NCBI GenBank assembly: GCA_902777005.1
Contig: CACYSB010000008.1
Span: forward strand, 18,876-82,875
Reading direction: 5' to 3'
DNA: 64,000 bases
Source of the DNA: an uncultured Bacteroidota bacterium
GTDB lineage: Bacteria > Bacteroidota > Bacteroidia > Bacteroidales > P3
The notes below the pieces were generated by a model, which made no database searches, was not told the origin of the DNA, and saw only the letters and a list, made by a program, of their open reading frames with translations. The position numbers and the translations under genes are program-made. Shown piece after piece: positions 20,083 to 29,837 of this stretch (position 1 is its first letter; the number at the start of each line of letters is the position of its first letter).

Positions 20083-20114
20083 AAAAGCCCCTGCGGTTGC
20101 AGGGGCTTTTCTTT
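20083..20114. terminator. Rho-independent terminator between panB and floA
   Basis: AAAAGCCCCTGC and GCAGGGGCTTTT with a four-base loop, followed by CTTTT. It can work in both directions for the convergent genes. Confidence 0.9.
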
Positions 20115-20124
20115 TGCCTATACC

Positions 20125-21108
20125 TTATTTGTCGGCAGGTTTCTGCGCAGGCTTGGCACCGGTTGGACCGGCGATGCTGGCACGCATGTCGGTGTCGGCC
20201 TGTATGTTCTTCATGCGGTAGTAGTCCATGATGCCGAGGTTGCCACTGCGGAAGGCTTCGGCCATGGCCAGAGGCACTTCGGCCTCTGCCTGGATGACCT
20301 TGGCGCGGGCTTCCTGGGCCTTGGCTTTCATCTCCTGCTCCTGGGCGACAGCCATGGCGCGGCGCTCCTCAGCCTTGGCCTGGGCGATGTTCTTGTCGGC
20401 ATTGGCCTGGTCCATCTGCAGCTGGGCACCGATGTTCTTACCCACGTCGATGTCGGCAATGTCGATGGAGAGTATCTCGAAGGCGGTACCGCTGTCGAGG
20501 CCCTTGGTGAGGACGAGCTTCGAGATGCTGTCGGGGTTCTCAAGCACCTGCTTGTGGCTGGTGGCCGAGCCGATGCTGGTGACGATACCCTCGCCTACGC
20601 GGGCCAGGATTGTCTCTTCGCCTGCGCCGCCGACGAGCTGCTTGATATTGGTGCGCACGGTGACACGGGCTTTGGCTATCAGCTGGATACCGTCCTTGGC
20701 AACGGCAGCCACCGGCGGCGTGTCGATGACCTTGGGGTTGACGGAGGTCTGTACGGCCTTGAGCACGTCGCGACCGGCCAGGTCAATGGCGGTGGCGGTC
20801 TTGAAGTCGAGGTTCATGTTGGCCTTGTCAGCGCTGATGAGGGCGTTGACCACACTACCCACATGGCCACCGGCCAGATAGTGGGCCTCCAGGTCGTTCT
20901 GCTTAAGCTTCAGACCTGCCTTGCTGGCGGAAATCATGTTGCCGACGATGACGGTAGGGGGCACCTTGCGGAAGCGCATGAAGATGAGCTGCACGAGCGA
21001 CACATAGACACCGGAGACGAGTGCTTGGAACCATATTCCCACAGGCACGAAATAGAGGAAGAGTATCAGCGCAACGACGCAGATACCGATAATGATAAAT
21101 ACGTTCAT
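20125..21108 (-). CDS. floA: Flotillin-like protein FloA
   Basis: A 327-residue protein that scaffolds ordered membrane domains. It has one N-terminal membrane segment (about 3-25) followed by a membrane-dipping stretch, an SPFH-type domain ([28 protein letters not shown]-like [14 protein letters not shown]) and a long Ala/Glu/Lys/Gln coiled coil (about 225-290). The tail, Pro/Ala-rich ([13 protein letters not shown]), is also usual. It forms a pair with the adjacent nfeD (16-base gap), a common arrangement, as NfeD proteins partner with flotillins and stomatins. Confidence 0.93.
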   Translation of the reverse strand: MNVFIIIGICVVALILFLYFVPVGIWFQALVSGVYVSLVQLIFMRFRKVPPTVIVGNMISASKAGLKLKQNDLEAHYLAGGHVGSVVNALISADKANMNLDFKTATAIDLAGRDVLKAVQTSVNPKVIDTPPVAAVAKDGIQLIAKARVTVRTNIKQLVGGAGEETILARVGEGIVTSIGSATSHKQVLENPDSISKLVLTKGLDSGTAFEILSIDIADIDVGKNIGAQLQMDQANADKNIAQAKAEERRAMAVAQEQEMKAKAQEARAKVIQAEAEVPLAMAEAFRSGNLGIMDYYRMKNIQADTDMRASIAGPTGAKPAQKPADK

Positions 21109-21124
21109 AATGTTATTGTTTTAA

Positions 21125-21610
21125 TTATTGATTCTCTTTGAAACGGTCGTCGGTAATCTCGACGACGTCGATGCGGTAGCCCTCAACAGCCACAACCTCA
21201 ATGGGACGGTCCGGGTCTATGAATTTGTTGACGGCATGCACCTCCATGGTCTGTCCGTCAATGAGAGCCTTGCCGGTTGGCGCCAGACGCGAGATGGTGG
21301 TACCGCGGGTGCCGGTTTTTACAGTACTCTCAATCTCATTTACACGACTGGTTACCTCTTCGTTGAGGCTGAAGCGTTGCCACGTGCGCTTGCGCAGAAA
21401 GAGCACCATCATGAGCGTGCAGAGGGCTATAGCACAAAGGAGCACAATGGTGCCCGTGGTGGTGCCGAAGAGGGCGTAGGTCTGCCATACGCCAAAGCCG
21501 ATGAGGATTACACCGAAAGCTCCGGCGATGCCGCCGGGAAGGGCCACAATTTCAAGTGCCAGCAGTATTATGCCGAGCACAAGAACGATAATCAAGAGGG
21601 TTGTATTCAT
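21125..21610 (-). CDS. NfeD-family membrane protein
   Basis: A 161-residue short-type NfeD. It has two or three membrane segments in the first 75 residues (LLIIVLVLGIILLALEIVAL, GAFGVILIGFGVW, IVLLCAIALCTLMMVLFL) and a C-terminal OB-fold domain (GTTISRLAPTGKALIDGQTM, PIEVVAVEGYRIDVVEI). It probably works with FloA in organising membrane domains. The genes on either side, clpS (2-base gap) and floA, are in the same transcript. Confidence 0.88.
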   Translation of the reverse strand: MNTTLLIIVLVLGIILLALEIVALPGGIAGAFGVILIGFGVWQTYALFGTTTGTIVLLCAIALCTLMMVLFLRKRTWQRFSLNEEVTSRVNEIESTVKTGTRGTTISRLAPTGKALIDGQTMEVHAVNKFIDPDRPIEVVAVEGYRIDVVEITDDRFKENQ

Positions 21611-21612
21611 GA

Positions 21613-21900
21613 CTATTCTTGTATTTCTGTTGTTAGTTGCTTGTCAAGAAGAGCCTGGTGCATGGGCAGAAGGTCACTGTAGGAGCCGTGCTTGATGGAG
21701 CATTTGCCGTGGCAGTGCACCAATATGGCGCACTGTTCGGCCTGCTCCACAGTGTGGCGGCAGATGTCTACAAGGGCTTTGATGACATAGTCGAAGGTAT
21801 GGACGTCGTCGTTCCACAGCACCAGTGTGCAGCCACTGTCTTCCAGCGTATCCACATCCTCGCCCGACTCTGGGCTTACGTATGGTTGCTGCTCTTCCAT
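21613..21900 (-). CDS. clpS: Clp protease adaptor ClpS
   Basis: A 95-residue protein that delivers N-degron substrates to ClpA/ClpC-type unfoldases. The core motif LVLWNDDVHTFDYVIKALVD contains the NDD substrate-pocket residues, followed by A-x2-VH (CAILVHCHGKCSIKHG) near the end. The acidic N-terminal extension (EEQQPYVSPESGEDVDTLED) is disordered, as usual. It sits between ispF and nfeD, with gaps of 1-2 bases. Confidence 0.92.
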   Translation of the reverse strand: MEEQQPYVSPESGEDVDTLEDSGCTLVLWNDDVHTFDYVIKALVDICRHTVEQAEQCAILVHCHGKCSIKHGSYSDLLPMHQALLDKQLTTEIQE

Positions 21901-21901
21901 G

Positions 21902-22369
21902 CTATATGAGTAATGCTATTGCCTGTGCCGAGATGCCCTCCATACGGCCCTCGAAGCCGAGGTGCTCCGTGGTGGTGGCTTTCACTGACACTTGGTCTAC
22001 ACCTATGCACAACGTATCGGCGATGTTCTGTCGCATCTGCGGAATATACGGGGCCAGCTTGGGGCGTTGCGCTGCCACAGTGCTGTCTATATTACCCACC
22101 TGGTAGCCATATTCTTTGAGGAGGACACCAACATGTGCCAGTAGTTTAATACTGCTGATACCTTTGTATTGCGGGTCTGTGTCGGGAAAGTGCTTGCCTA
22201 TATCGCCCAAGGCGGCAGCACCCAGGAGGGCGTCGCAGATGGCGTGCAGCAGGACATCGGCATCGCTGTGGCCCACCAGCCCATAGGTATGCGGTACGAG
22301 CACGCCGCCCAACCAGAGGGGCAACCCCTCGGCAAGCTGGTGCACGTCGTATCCGGTTCCTATACGCAT
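21902..22369 (-). CDS. ispF: 2-C-methyl-D-erythritol 2,4-cyclodiphosphate synthase
   Basis: A 155-residue enzyme of the non-mevalonate isoprenoid pathway. The metal ligands are in the N-terminal GTGYDVHQL and in [20 protein letters not shown]; the end motif [19 protein letters not shown] is complete. The start is [10 protein letters not shown]; upstream codons run into porV. It is the gene after porV, two bases away, in what looks like a porU-porV-ispF-clpS-nfeD-floA transcript. Confidence 0.96.
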   Translation of the reverse strand: MRIGTGYDVHQLAEGLPLWLGGVLVPHTYGLVGHSDADVLLHAICDALLGAAALGDIGKHFPDTDPQYKGISSIKLLAHVGVLLKEYGYQVGNIDSTVAAQRPKLAPYIPQMRQNIADTLCIGVDQVSVKATTTEHLGFEGRMEGISAQAIALLI

Positions 22370-22371
22370 GG

Positions 22372-23553
22372 CTATTTCTTCTCGGGCATCATCTCCAAGG
22401 CAAGACCAATGCGGATGGTGTGCGCCAAGGGGTTGGTGGAAAGCTTGGTGGTGGGCACAAGATATGAGAGGTCTATCTTGAAGATATTGTAGCGCAGGCC
22501 AACACCGAAGGTGGCATACTGGCGACCGCCTTTGTTCTCGTGCTCGAAGAAGTAACCGGCACGTACGGCAAATGTATGGGCATACCAATATTCCAAGCCA
22601 CCCGAGAGCTGTATCTCCTGCAGCTCTTCGTTGAATCCGCCGGGGGCATCGGCAAAGCTCTGCAGCGCACCGGCGACGACACCGATGTTGTTGTACTCTG
22701 TCAAGTCTTTGGCATAGCGCGTGGGATAATGTACTCCGTTGCGCGTGTAGGGGCGCGTGGGCACCAAAAGCTTGTTGGCATCGACAAGCACACTGATCTC
22801 GTTATAGTCGTCGATACGGTTGGTATAGCGTCCGCCTAAGCGCAAGTTGGCCGGCAGAAACTCTTTATTGTTGTCGTCGTCTTCATAGGAGAGCTTGGCA
22901 CCGAGGTTCGAGATATGGACGCCCAGCGCTACATCTTGATTACTGGCCACCTCGCCTTGATAATACAAGCCTATGTCTGCGGCCAGCGAGTTGGCGGCAT
23001 GGGTTGACATGTGGTCACCGTCGGTACCCACTTGGGCACCGTTGGTGAGGTCGCTGCGTATGAAGCGGCCACTGGCACCGAGGGACAGGTTGTCGGTTAT
23101 CTTCAGCGCATATGTGGCGTCCACGGCGAACTCGTTGGGGTGTATCACCTGCAGCACATCGCCGAACTCGTTGGTGTTGTCGATGTCGCCGAGGGTGAAG
23201 TAGGTAAGGCCTGCGGCAACGGTGCTACGACTGTTGATACGGTAGTAGCCGCTGAGGTAGAACAGGTTCATGTCGCCAACCTTCAGGTTGCGGAGCCACG
23301 GCGTATAGGTCAGGCCTACACCCATGTTGCCCTCGACGAAGGCAAACTTGGCGTTGTTCCAGTGCGCCGAATAGAGGTCGGGGGTGGATGCCACACCGAC
23401 ATCACCCATACCGCTGCTCGTTGCGTCAGGGGCTATGAGCAATATGGGCATACCCGTGGAGATGTAATTCTTGTTCTGGCCTGTCTCCTGCGCCTGCGTG
23501 GCAACGCCGATGGCGAGAAGCGCGATGGTTGTTATTAAAGCAACTCTTTTCAT
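22372..23553 (-). CDS. porV: Type IX secretion outer-membrane shuttle protein PorV
   Basis: A 393-residue FadL-like barrel that carries cargo from the type IX translocon to the attachment complex. Signal peptide [20 protein letters not shown]. The N-terminal ITSGMPILL-type plug region reads [20 protein letters not shown], followed by [20 protein letters not shown], which is diagnostic for PorV. The final strands ([18 protein letters not shown]) are barrel-like. It lies immediately downstream of porU; the two proteins act together at the cell surface. Confidence 0.93.
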   Translation of the reverse strand: MKRVALITTIALLAIGVATQAQETGQNKNYISTGMPILLIAPDATSSGMGDVGVASTPDLYSAHWNNAKFAFVEGNMGVGLTYTPWLRNLKVGDMNLFYLSGYYRINSRSTVAAGLTYFTLGDIDNTNEFGDVLQVIHPNEFAVDATYALKITDNLSLGASGRFIRSDLTNGAQVGTDGDHMSTHAANSLAADIGLYYQGEVASNQDVALGVHISNLGAKLSYEDDDNNKEFLPANLRLGGRYTNRIDDYNEISVLVDANKLLVPTRPYTRNGVHYPTRYAKDLTEYNNIGVVAGALQSFADAPGGFNEELQEIQLSGGLEYWYAHTFAVRAGYFFEHENKGGRQYATFGVGLRYNIFKIDLSYLVPTTKLSTNPLAHTIRIGLALEMMPEKK

Positions 23554-23606
23554 CCTATTTATCAAATACGTGTGTTTATTAACGCTGTTATTTTTCTTTT
23601 ATTGTG

Positions 23607-26600
23607 TCAACGTACTATAACTTTTATTGTCGACTGGTGCGTCTCACCGTCGTCGGTGGTCACAAGCATGCGCGCCAGATACATACCGGGGCTCACCTGC
23701 GAGAGGTCCCAGCGCACCGGCCCTACGACATAGCTTCCCTGCGCCACCGCAGGCTCACAGCTGTACATCAGGCCTCCCTGCGGCGAGAATATCTGCAACA
23801 CCGCCGACGTAATGTTGGACATGCCGTTGGTTTCGTAGCGGAACACAGCATAGTCCTTGGCCGGGTTGGGGCTCACCGTCATATTGCTGAACTCAAGGGT
23901 ATCTGCACCGCGTACACGGAAGCTTATGGTGGCGGTGTTGGAGAAGCCCCAGATGTTCCAAGCCTTGAGGGTCAGCGTATGGGCGCCGGGGGCTATGCCC
24001 TCGAGCGGATAGCGCACTACGCCGCGTCGCATGTCGCTGATGTCCGACTCATAGAAGTCGTTGAGCACCGTCAGACTGCCCGGCTTGCCGTCTATCACTG
24101 CCGTTATGTCATGTCCCAGTCCCGAGCCGAAGGCATTGATGCCCACCGAGTCGTACAGGTGCGCCACCAGCAGCGGCGACTGGTCGGTAAGACCGCCGTT
24201 GCGGAAGCTCTCGTCTCCAAGGTACAGCTCTATCATCGGCCGCGTCTCGCTGATGACCACATCCTCGTTGAGGCCGCCGAAATAGAGGCGCTGGTAACTG
24301 CCAGCGGCATGCTCGTAGCCGCTCACAGCATAGTGGCTCAACTTGCCGGGGGCATACTGGTAGGCCACGTCGCGCGGCACCAGGAAGCTATACTCGAAGC
24401 GCCCGCCCTCTACAGGGGCGGCACCGCGGTATAGCACATTCTTCTGCTGGCAGAAGGCCACCTCCGCACCGGGGTTGTCGTTGGCCTGGGTGTGGCACTG
24501 CGTCTCGCGGTCGTAGACAGTGGGATACACCATACCGTCGAAGTCGGCCACAAGCTCGCCCGCCGTATTGCGTATCTCGCCACGCACCGTCACCTGCGAC
24601 AGCACAGTGGCGGTGTCGTCAACCTCGGCCTCCACCTCGTGGCCGTCGATACTGGTCACCTCCACCACATTGCGCGGCACGCTGAGGTGCAGCGCCGGGT
24701 CGCCAATCAGGCTTATACATGGCGACACATTGGTATTGTTCTTGGCCATGCGCAACGCGTCGCCTATGGTGTTGGCTGTGTCGAGGGCGAAGAGAATGAC
24801 GTCAGTGTTGAAGCGTTCAATATGGCTTATCGGGCGCGCGGCACTGATGACGCTTATCGCACCGCCGTCGGCAAGCAGGAAGGCCTCGGCACCGCTCACC
24901 TCGTCGGCGAGGTCGTAGTAGCCATACGAGCAGGTGCTGGTGACCAGCAGCGGCAGACGCCCCACATTGGTGTAGGCCGATATGTCGGTGGGCTCCACAT
25001 AGCGCTCGGTGCCTATGTAGTGCACCGACCCGTGGCCTATGTAGTTGAGCAGCAGACATCCCTTGTCAATGCGCCGTGTCAGCGCATGCTTCAGCTCTGG
25101 ATAGAAGGAGCCTATGGCATTGTTCTGCTGATAGTAGGCGTCGGCATAGAGACGCTCCACATTGATGTTGGGGTACCTGGCGTTGATCATCTTTGCCGTC
25201 ACTTCCGACGAGTGTGTGAAGATGGTGTCGCCCACCCGCGAGGGGTCCGCGTCGTCGGCCAGCAAGGCCACAAAGTTGCGCCAGCTGCCCTGCGCGGCAC
25301 CGTCGCCCAGGTCGCGCCTCATCATGTAGCCTTCTATCTTGTCCACTATATGGCTGGCTTCCGCCTCGTCCTTGGCGGGCAGACGCCCCACGCTGACATC
25401 GAGGCCCTGCGTCGAACCGCCGGTCTCGCCGTCGTCGAGATAGCCCATCATGTCGTCACTGCAGTAAGAGCCGCCGTCGTCGTCAAACGAGAACTCCGTC
25501 TCGTAGGTGACCACACACGGCAGGCCGTGACCCGTCAGGTTGCGGGGGTCGTAGGTGGCCTTGCCGAAGAGCAGCAGGTAGCGCGGTGCATGCTCAGGGT
25601 GCTGCTGGCGCAGGTGGCGCAGCAGCGACCGCATGGCCATGGGGTCAGGCTTGCCGCCCGAGAACTCGTTGTACACCTGCTGGTCGGTGACCACCATGGT
25701 CTCCAGCCCGTCCAGTAGTTCGTGCAGCAAGGCCAAGCGCCGGGCCTGTGCCACGAAGCGTGGATGGCTCACCACCACCATGTCGGCAGCAGGTGCGCCA
25801 TGCAGGTCCTGGTTGGCAATCTTGTCTATAGCTGCGGGCGTCAGGTAGCTGCTGCCGTCGAAGGCCACATACTGGCGCGCCTCGGTGGTGTAGTCCACCC
25901 ACTGGCCGCCCGTCAGCGCCATTTCGCGCTCGCCTCCGGCCTTCGTTACCTCCCACACACGCAGCCCGCTGCCACCGCTGTAGCGGAAGGCCGCCGTGGA
26001 GCCCAGGTGACGGCTGTTGCGCACCAGAGTCTGCCCGCCGCCGAGGGCCAGCGGCACAGTGCCGGTAATCTCTATATAGTCCAGGTATCCCTCGGCGGCA
26101 TTCTCGCCGGGGGTGTATTTGACGCTGAAGGTGAGGCTCTGCGCACTGCCCGACACAGCCTCCAGTATAGTGCTGTATACGTCACCGCGCGTGATGCTGA
26201 CGGTGCGGTTGAAGCCCGCGGTGCTGACGTTGAACTGCCCCGTGGCCGAGCTGATGTTGGCCAGGGCGTAGCGCAGCGTGATGCCAGTGGCAGTGCCCGG
26301 GAGGCTCAGCGTGAAGCTGCGCGTGGCACTGCTCACTGTGAACTTCTCCCCTACCCACACCTGGCCGGTGCGGAACACATTTGTCCTGTCGTTGTTAACC
26401 ACAGCCACCGCCGTGTAGTCGTTCATCACGGTGTCCGCCGTCGGTGCTGCGGCCGTCTCTATGCGCAGGGGCTCGAGAGCCGTGGTGGTGAGGTAGTAGC
26501 TGTTCGTGGTGGCGTAGGCGTGGCGCCGCATCTCCCAGCGGCGGTCGCCTGCGCTGTAGCGCCACACGTCGGTGCCCTCGCCGAAGAAGAGCAGCCAGTC

Positions 26601-26903
26601 GCCGCTGCCGAAGAGGCCGTCGCCGTCAGCGTCATGCACGTCGATAGCCACAGGCTGCAGGTCGCCTATGGATGCCTTGTTGTTGTCGAGGCTCAGCATC
26701 TCGCCGCGGCCGCCATAGAGACCTATCTGCGACACATCGGCGCCCTCCAACTCCGGCACCTCGGCCGTCGTCAGACGGTAGACACCCGTACTCTGCACCG
26801 CCAAGCGCCACCAGTCACCGCTGGCCAGCACCGACGAAGCCTGCCCAAAGGCCGTCGCCGCACAGACAAGCAGAAGTGTCAATATGGTCGTTTTTCTTCT
26901 CAC
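23607..26903 (-). CDS. porU: Type IX secretion sortase PorU (peptidase family C25)
   Basis: A 1098-residue gingipain-like protease that removes the C-terminal signal from type IX cargo and joins the cargo to an anionic lipopolysaccharide. I chose a GTG start at 26903 because it opens a good signal peptide (RRKTTILTLLLVCAATAFGQ); the next upstream ATG would give an implausible leader. The C25 dyad is visible: His in NYIGHGSVHYIG and Cys in VTSTCSYGYYDL. DVSVGRLPAKDEAEASHIVD belongs to the same domain. The C-terminus has its own beta-sandwich sorting-type domain (VSPNPAKDYAVFRYE, PGMYLARMLV). Confidence 0.93.
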   Translation of the reverse strand: MRRKTTILTLLLVCAATAFGQASSVLASGDWWRLAVQSTGVYRLTTAEVPELEGADVSQIGLYGGRGEMLSLDNNKASIGDLQPVAIDVHDADGDGLFGSGDWLLFFGEGTDVWRYSAGDRRWEMRRHAYATTNSYYLTTTALEPLRIETAAAPTADTVMNDYTAVAVVNNDRTNVFRTGQVWVGEKFTVSSATRSFTLSLPGTATGITLRYALANISSATGQFNVSTAGFNRTVSITRGDVYSTILEAVSGSAQSLTFSVKYTPGENAAEGYLDYIEITGTVPLALGGGQTLVRNSRHLGSTAAFRYSGGSGLRVWEVTKAGGEREMALTGGQWVDYTTEARQYVAFDGSSYLTPAAIDKIANQDLHGAPAADMVVVSHPRFVAQARRLALLHELLDGLETMVVTDQQVYNEFSGGKPDPMAMRSLLRHLRQQHPEHAPRYLLLFGKATYDPRNLTGHGLPCVVTYETEFSFDDDGGSYCSDDMMGYLDDGETGGSTQGLDVSVGRLPAKDEAEASHIVDKIEGYMMRRDLGDGAAQGSWRNFVALLADDADPSRVGDTIFTHSSEVTAKMINARYPNINVERLYADAYYQQNNAIGSFYPELKHALTRRIDKGCLLLNYIGHGSVHYIGTERYVEPTDISAYTNVGRLPLLVTSTCSYGYYDLADEVSGAEAFLLADGGAISVISAARPISHIERFNTDVILFALDTANTIGDALRMAKNNTNVSPCISLIGDPALHLSVPRNVVEVTSIDGHEVEAEVDDTATVLSQVTVRGEIRNTAGELVADFDGMVYPTVYDRETQCHTQANDNPGAEVAFCQQKNVLYRGAAPVEGGRFEYSFLVPRDVAYQYAPGKLSHYAVSGYEHAAGSYQRLYFGGLNEDVVISETRPMIELYLGDESFRNGGLTDQSPLLVAHLYDSVGINAFGSGLGHDITAVIDGKPGSLTVLNDFYESDISDMRRGVVRYPLEGIAPGAHTLTLKAWNIWGFSNTATISFRVRGADTLEFSNMTVSPNPAKDYAVFRYETNGMSNITSAVLQIFSPQGGLMYSCEPAVAQGSYVVGPVRWDLSQVSPGMYLARMLVTTDDGETHQSTIKVIVR

Positions 26904-26999
26904 AATATACAATAACACAAACAATGAATTATTATTGTATATGTCCACAAAAAACATGCCATCTGCCAGCCTCATTCGTTCCGTTTTGGAAAAAAATCG

Positions 27000-27007
27000 T
27001 ACTTTTG
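27000..27007 (+). promoter_or_regulatory. -7 element of the 27030 acyltransferase
   Basis: TACTTTTG, 22 bases upstream of the start codon; a TTTTGG lies closer than usual, so the -33 box is uncertain. Confidence 0.55.
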
Positions 27008-27029
27008 CAGCCGAAAAAACAACATCACC

Positions 27030-28154
27030 ATGCGAAAACATTGGATTGACAACCTCCGTTGGGTGACAGTGCTGCTGGTACTGCTCTATCACGTCATCTA
27101 TTTCTACAACAACAAAGGCGTCTTCGGCGGCATCGGCGGTTTCGGCGACGGCCCGCAGTATCAGGATACCCTGATGTACATCCTCTACCCCTGGTTCATG
27201 CCGCTGCTCTTCCTGCTGGCAGGCATCAGCGCCCGCTATTCCCTTGAGAAGCAATCAGCAAAGGAATGGTTCCGCAGCCGCACACGCAAACTCTTGGTTC
27301 CTGCCACCATCGGATTGCTTGTCTTCCACTGGATGACGGGCTATTTCAACACTGCCGTAGCCGCAAGGACCGGCATGTTTGACGGCATGCCCGTGGTGGC
27401 CAAATACCTTATGATGGCCGTCAGCGGCATCGGCCCGCTGTGGTTCATCCAGGATTTGTGGTTCTTCTCCCTGATACTTCTGCTGCTAAGAAAGATTAAC
27501 AGAAAAGACCGTCTTTACCAGTGGTGCGGGAAACTATGTGATAATAAGTGGGACGAGGCAATAGGTGGTAATATCTGGATTGAACTGTTTTTCTTGCTTT
27601 TCTTGCTTGGCGAGCTAACCCTCATCTTCAACCCACGCCCCGAAAGTCTCGATGGCCTCTGGAACCTCTACAAGCCACTCTTCTATATCATACCATTCCT
27701 ACTGGGTTACTATTTCTTCTCGCACGACAAGGTGCAGGATTGGCTTAGCAAATACTGGATAGCGAATATGGCTGCTGCTGTGATTTTTGGCGTTATTCTT
27801 ATTGTAACCACCTTCGGACAGGACAACACAACCCCTTATTACCTTATCAATCCGCTCAACTGCATCTACGGATGGCTGATGTGCCTGGCCATGATGGGCT
27901 GGTTCAAGGCCCGGTTCAACCGCACCGGACGCTTTGCCGGCTATATGACGCGCTCCAGCTTCGGCTTCTACATCGTCCATTACCTAGTCATTGCCAGCCT
28001 CGGCTACATGATGAAGGTCTACACCCAGTTGCCGCCAGTGGCCATGTACCTCATTCTCACCGTCGCCGTATTCACCCTCTCACCCCTCCTCTACGAAGTC
28101 CTCCACCGCATCCCGCTCCTCCGCTGGTGCATCTTCGGCGAGAAAAAACGCTGA
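27030..28154 (+). CDS. Membrane acyltransferase, acyltransferase 3 family
   Basis: A 374-residue protein with about ten membrane segments. It opens with the family motif RKHWIDNLRWVTVLLVLLYHVIY, containing the conserved Arg and His. Related proteins transfer acetyl or succinyl groups to surface polysaccharides, lipopolysaccharide or peptidoglycan. The conserved second signature is in MTRSSFGFYIVHYLVIA near the end. The middle of the gene (27.5-27.8 kb) is less GC-rich than the ends. It stands alone on its transcript, followed by repeat copy C. Confidence 0.85.
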   Translation: MRKHWIDNLRWVTVLLVLLYHVIYFYNNKGVFGGIGGFGDGPQYQDTLMYILYPWFMPLLFLLAGISARYSLEKQSAKEWFRSRTRKLLVPATIGLLVFHWMTGYFNTAVAARTGMFDGMPVVAKYLMMAVSGIGPLWFIQDLWFFSLILLLLRKINRKDRLYQWCGKLCDNKWDEAIGGNIWIELFFLLFLLGELTLIFNPRPESLDGLWNLYKPLFYIIPFLLGYYFFSHDKVQDWLSKYWIANMAAAVIFGVILIVTTFGQDNTTPYYLINPLNCIYGWLMCLAMMGWFKARFNRTGRFAGYMTRSSFGFYIVHYLVIASLGYMMKVYTQLPPVAMYLILTVAVFTLSPLLYEVLHRIPLLRWCIFGEKKR

Positions 28155-28159
28155 CTTCC

Positions 28160-28272
28160 TTCCGTCTCCGCTCCGACTCCGGTCCGACTGTTCTACGGTT
28201 GTTCTACGGTTGTTCTACGATTAAAAAGCGTTAAACAACCGTAGAACAGTCGGAGATGGTACGGAGAGAGGT
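28160..28272. repeat. Palindromic 11-base-phased repeat, copy C (best preserved)
   Basis: Arms of 20 bases are perfectly complementary: CCGACTGTTCTACGGTTGTT at 28184-28203 and its complement at 28234-28253. Two more 11-mers lie inside. Outer CTCCG and CGGAG words extend it. It lies between two plus-strand genes and could also act as a terminator, but no T-tract follows. Confidence 0.8.
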
Positions 28273-28357
28273 CGATGAGGCGAAGCAAAAAAATATTTTG
28301 CGGGCGACACAATAATATATCATATACCATAGTTATTATAAGGTTGCATACAACGAC

Positions 28358-28431
28358 GGCCCCGTAGTTCAGCTGAATAGAACGTCGGATTCCGGTTCCG
28401 AAAGTCGTGGGTTTGAATCCCGCCGGGGTCA
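28358..28431 (+). tRNA. tRNA-Arg (anticodon CCG)
   Basis: A 74-base cloverleaf: acceptor GGCCCCG with CGGGGTC, D stem GTTC/GAAC, anticodon stem TCGGA/TCCGA around TTCCGGT, T stem GTGGG/CCCGC with loop TTTGAAT. CCA is not encoded. The next gene starts only 7 bases downstream, so tRNA processing may release its message. Confidence 0.95.
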
Positions 28432-28438
28432 CAAAATT

Positions 28439-29293
28439 ATGAAAAAAAGCACTCACCCTCTTCTTCAGTTGCTTGTCATGCTGGCGATGGCGCTCGGCAT
28501 GCTTCTTATTGCCAGCACTCCCAGTGCTGTGCTTGCCATTGCCGGTGTCGACATCACGTCGCGTTCCGCCCTCATGTGGATCGAAACCATCACGCAGATA
28601 CTCACCTTCCTGGTGCCCGTGGCACTGATGACGCTGATCTACTATCGCGGACAGCAGCGCGAATACTACCGGCTGGACTTCAGCGGCCGCAAGTGGTATT
28701 ACGGACTGGCAGGCGTGGCAGTGATGCTGCTTTTCACACCGCTCTACGACTGGCTGACGACTTGGAACGACAGCTGGGAGCTGGGGCGCGTGGGCGAGAT
28801 GATGCGCCAACTGCAGAATCAGACAGAGGGCATCATGAACAATATACTCGGCACAACCAGCGTCGGAGGCCTAATGGCCAACCTGGTGGTGGTGGCGCTG
28901 CTGCCTGCCGTCTGCGAGGAGGTCTTCTTCCGCGCCGGCATCCAGAACCTGCTGCAGCGGTGGCTGAAGAGCCACCACGCGGCGATATGGATTACCGCCT
29001 TAGTGTTCAGCCTCGCGCACGGCGAGGTCTTCGCTTTCATGCCGCGCTTCGCCATGGGGGCGGTACTGGGATACCTATATGTATATGGAGGGTCGCTGCT
29101 CCCCAACATGCTGGCCCATTTCGTGAACAACGCCATCGTGGTGGTGCTGTACTGGCTTGTGGCACGCGGTGTGCTTGACATCGACCCGGATGCTCCCCTC
29201 AATCTTGGCTGGACCGTCGTGGCGGTATGCTCGCTGGCAGCCCTCACGCTCTTCTATGCCGTCTTCATGATGGCCAGGAAAAAGGAGGAATAA
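28439..29293 (+). CDS. CPBP-family intramembrane metalloprotease
   Basis: A 284-residue membrane protein of the CaaX-protease/bacteriocin-processing (Abi) family. It has about seven or eight membrane segments. The three catalytic motifs are present: EEVFFRAGIQNLLQ (EExxxR), FSLAHGEVFAFMP and MLAHFVNNAIVV. Bacterial members process or degrade membrane proteins or small peptides; the substrate is unknown. Its ATG lies 7 bases after the tRNA-Arg gene, with no promoter of its own visible, so it is probably cotranscribed with the tRNA. Confidence 0.88.
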   Translation: MKKSTHPLLQLLVMLAMALGMLLIASTPSAVLAIAGVDITSRSALMWIETITQILTFLVPVALMTLIYYRGQQREYYRLDFSGRKWYYGLAGVAVMLLFTPLYDWLTTWNDSWELGRVGEMMRQLQNQTEGIMNNILGTTSVGGLMANLVVVALLPAVCEEVFFRAGIQNLLQRWLKSHHAAIWITALVFSLAHGEVFAFMPRFAMGAVLGYLYVYGGSLLPNMLAHFVNNAIVVVLYWLVARGVLDIDPDAPLNLGWTVVAVCSLAALTLFYAVFMMARKKEE

Positions 29294-29470
29294 AGAGCTA
29301 AAAATTAGCCGATAGGCATCCCGCAAGGCCATTTTTACCCCCGCAACACGACCGTGGAGAGAAAAATAGACATACCATATACGGTATTGTTAATCAACAC
29401 TATACAATACCACAAAATGTTAAAAAGAGAAAAAGTTTAGAAAAAAAGGCTCGGTATTAAAAAAAAGTAG

Positions 29471-29478
29471 TACTTTTG
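29471..29478 (+). promoter_or_regulatory. -7 element of the HU operon
   Basis: TACTTTTG in very AT-rich DNA, 56 bases upstream of the HU start codon. Confidence 0.6.
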
Positions 29479-29534
29479 CACTCCAATTTGAGTTGAAAAC
29501 CAAAAAAGTAATAACAAAAAAATCATCAAACAAA

Positions 29535-29819
29535 ATGACAAAGGCAGAAATCGTAGCTGAAATAGCTCAGAAAACCGGTATCGAGAAAGTCGCCATCCAG
29601 GCCACCGTCGAGGAGTTTATGACCGTCATCAAAGAGAGCCTTTCCGAGGGCGAGAACGTGTACCTGCGTGGCTTCGGCAGCTTCATCGTGAAGAAACGCG
29701 CTGAGAAGACTGGCCGCAACATCAGCAAGAACACCACCATCATCATCCCGGCTCACAACATCCCCGCTTTCAAGCCCGCCAAGACTTTCATGCAGGATGT
29801 GAAAAAGAAAGTGAAATAA
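29535..29819 (+). CDS. HU/IHF-family DNA-binding protein
   Basis: A 94-residue nucleoid protein. The N-terminal helices (MTKAEIVAEIAQKTGIEKVA) are followed by the DNA-binding arm signature VYLRGFGSFIVKKRAEKTGRN and IIIPAHNIPAFKPAKTF. The start is the ATG at 29535; an upstream in-frame codon would add an untypical lysine-rich stretch. It is first in a small group, HU, a 29-residue basic protein, then rng, which I recall as a common order in Bacteroidales. Confidence 0.93.
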   Translation: MTKAEIVAEIAQKTGIEKVAIQATVEEFMTVIKESLSEGENVYLRGFGSFIVKKRAEKTGRNISKNTTIIIPAHNIPAFKPAKTFMQDVKKKVK

Positions 29820-29837
29820 CATTAAAGAGAAGTTACA

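Noticed and set aside
28160..28272. Repeat copy C as an ordinary rho-independent terminator
   Set aside because: No T-tract follows the stem, and related copies lie between divergent genes and inside a coding gene.
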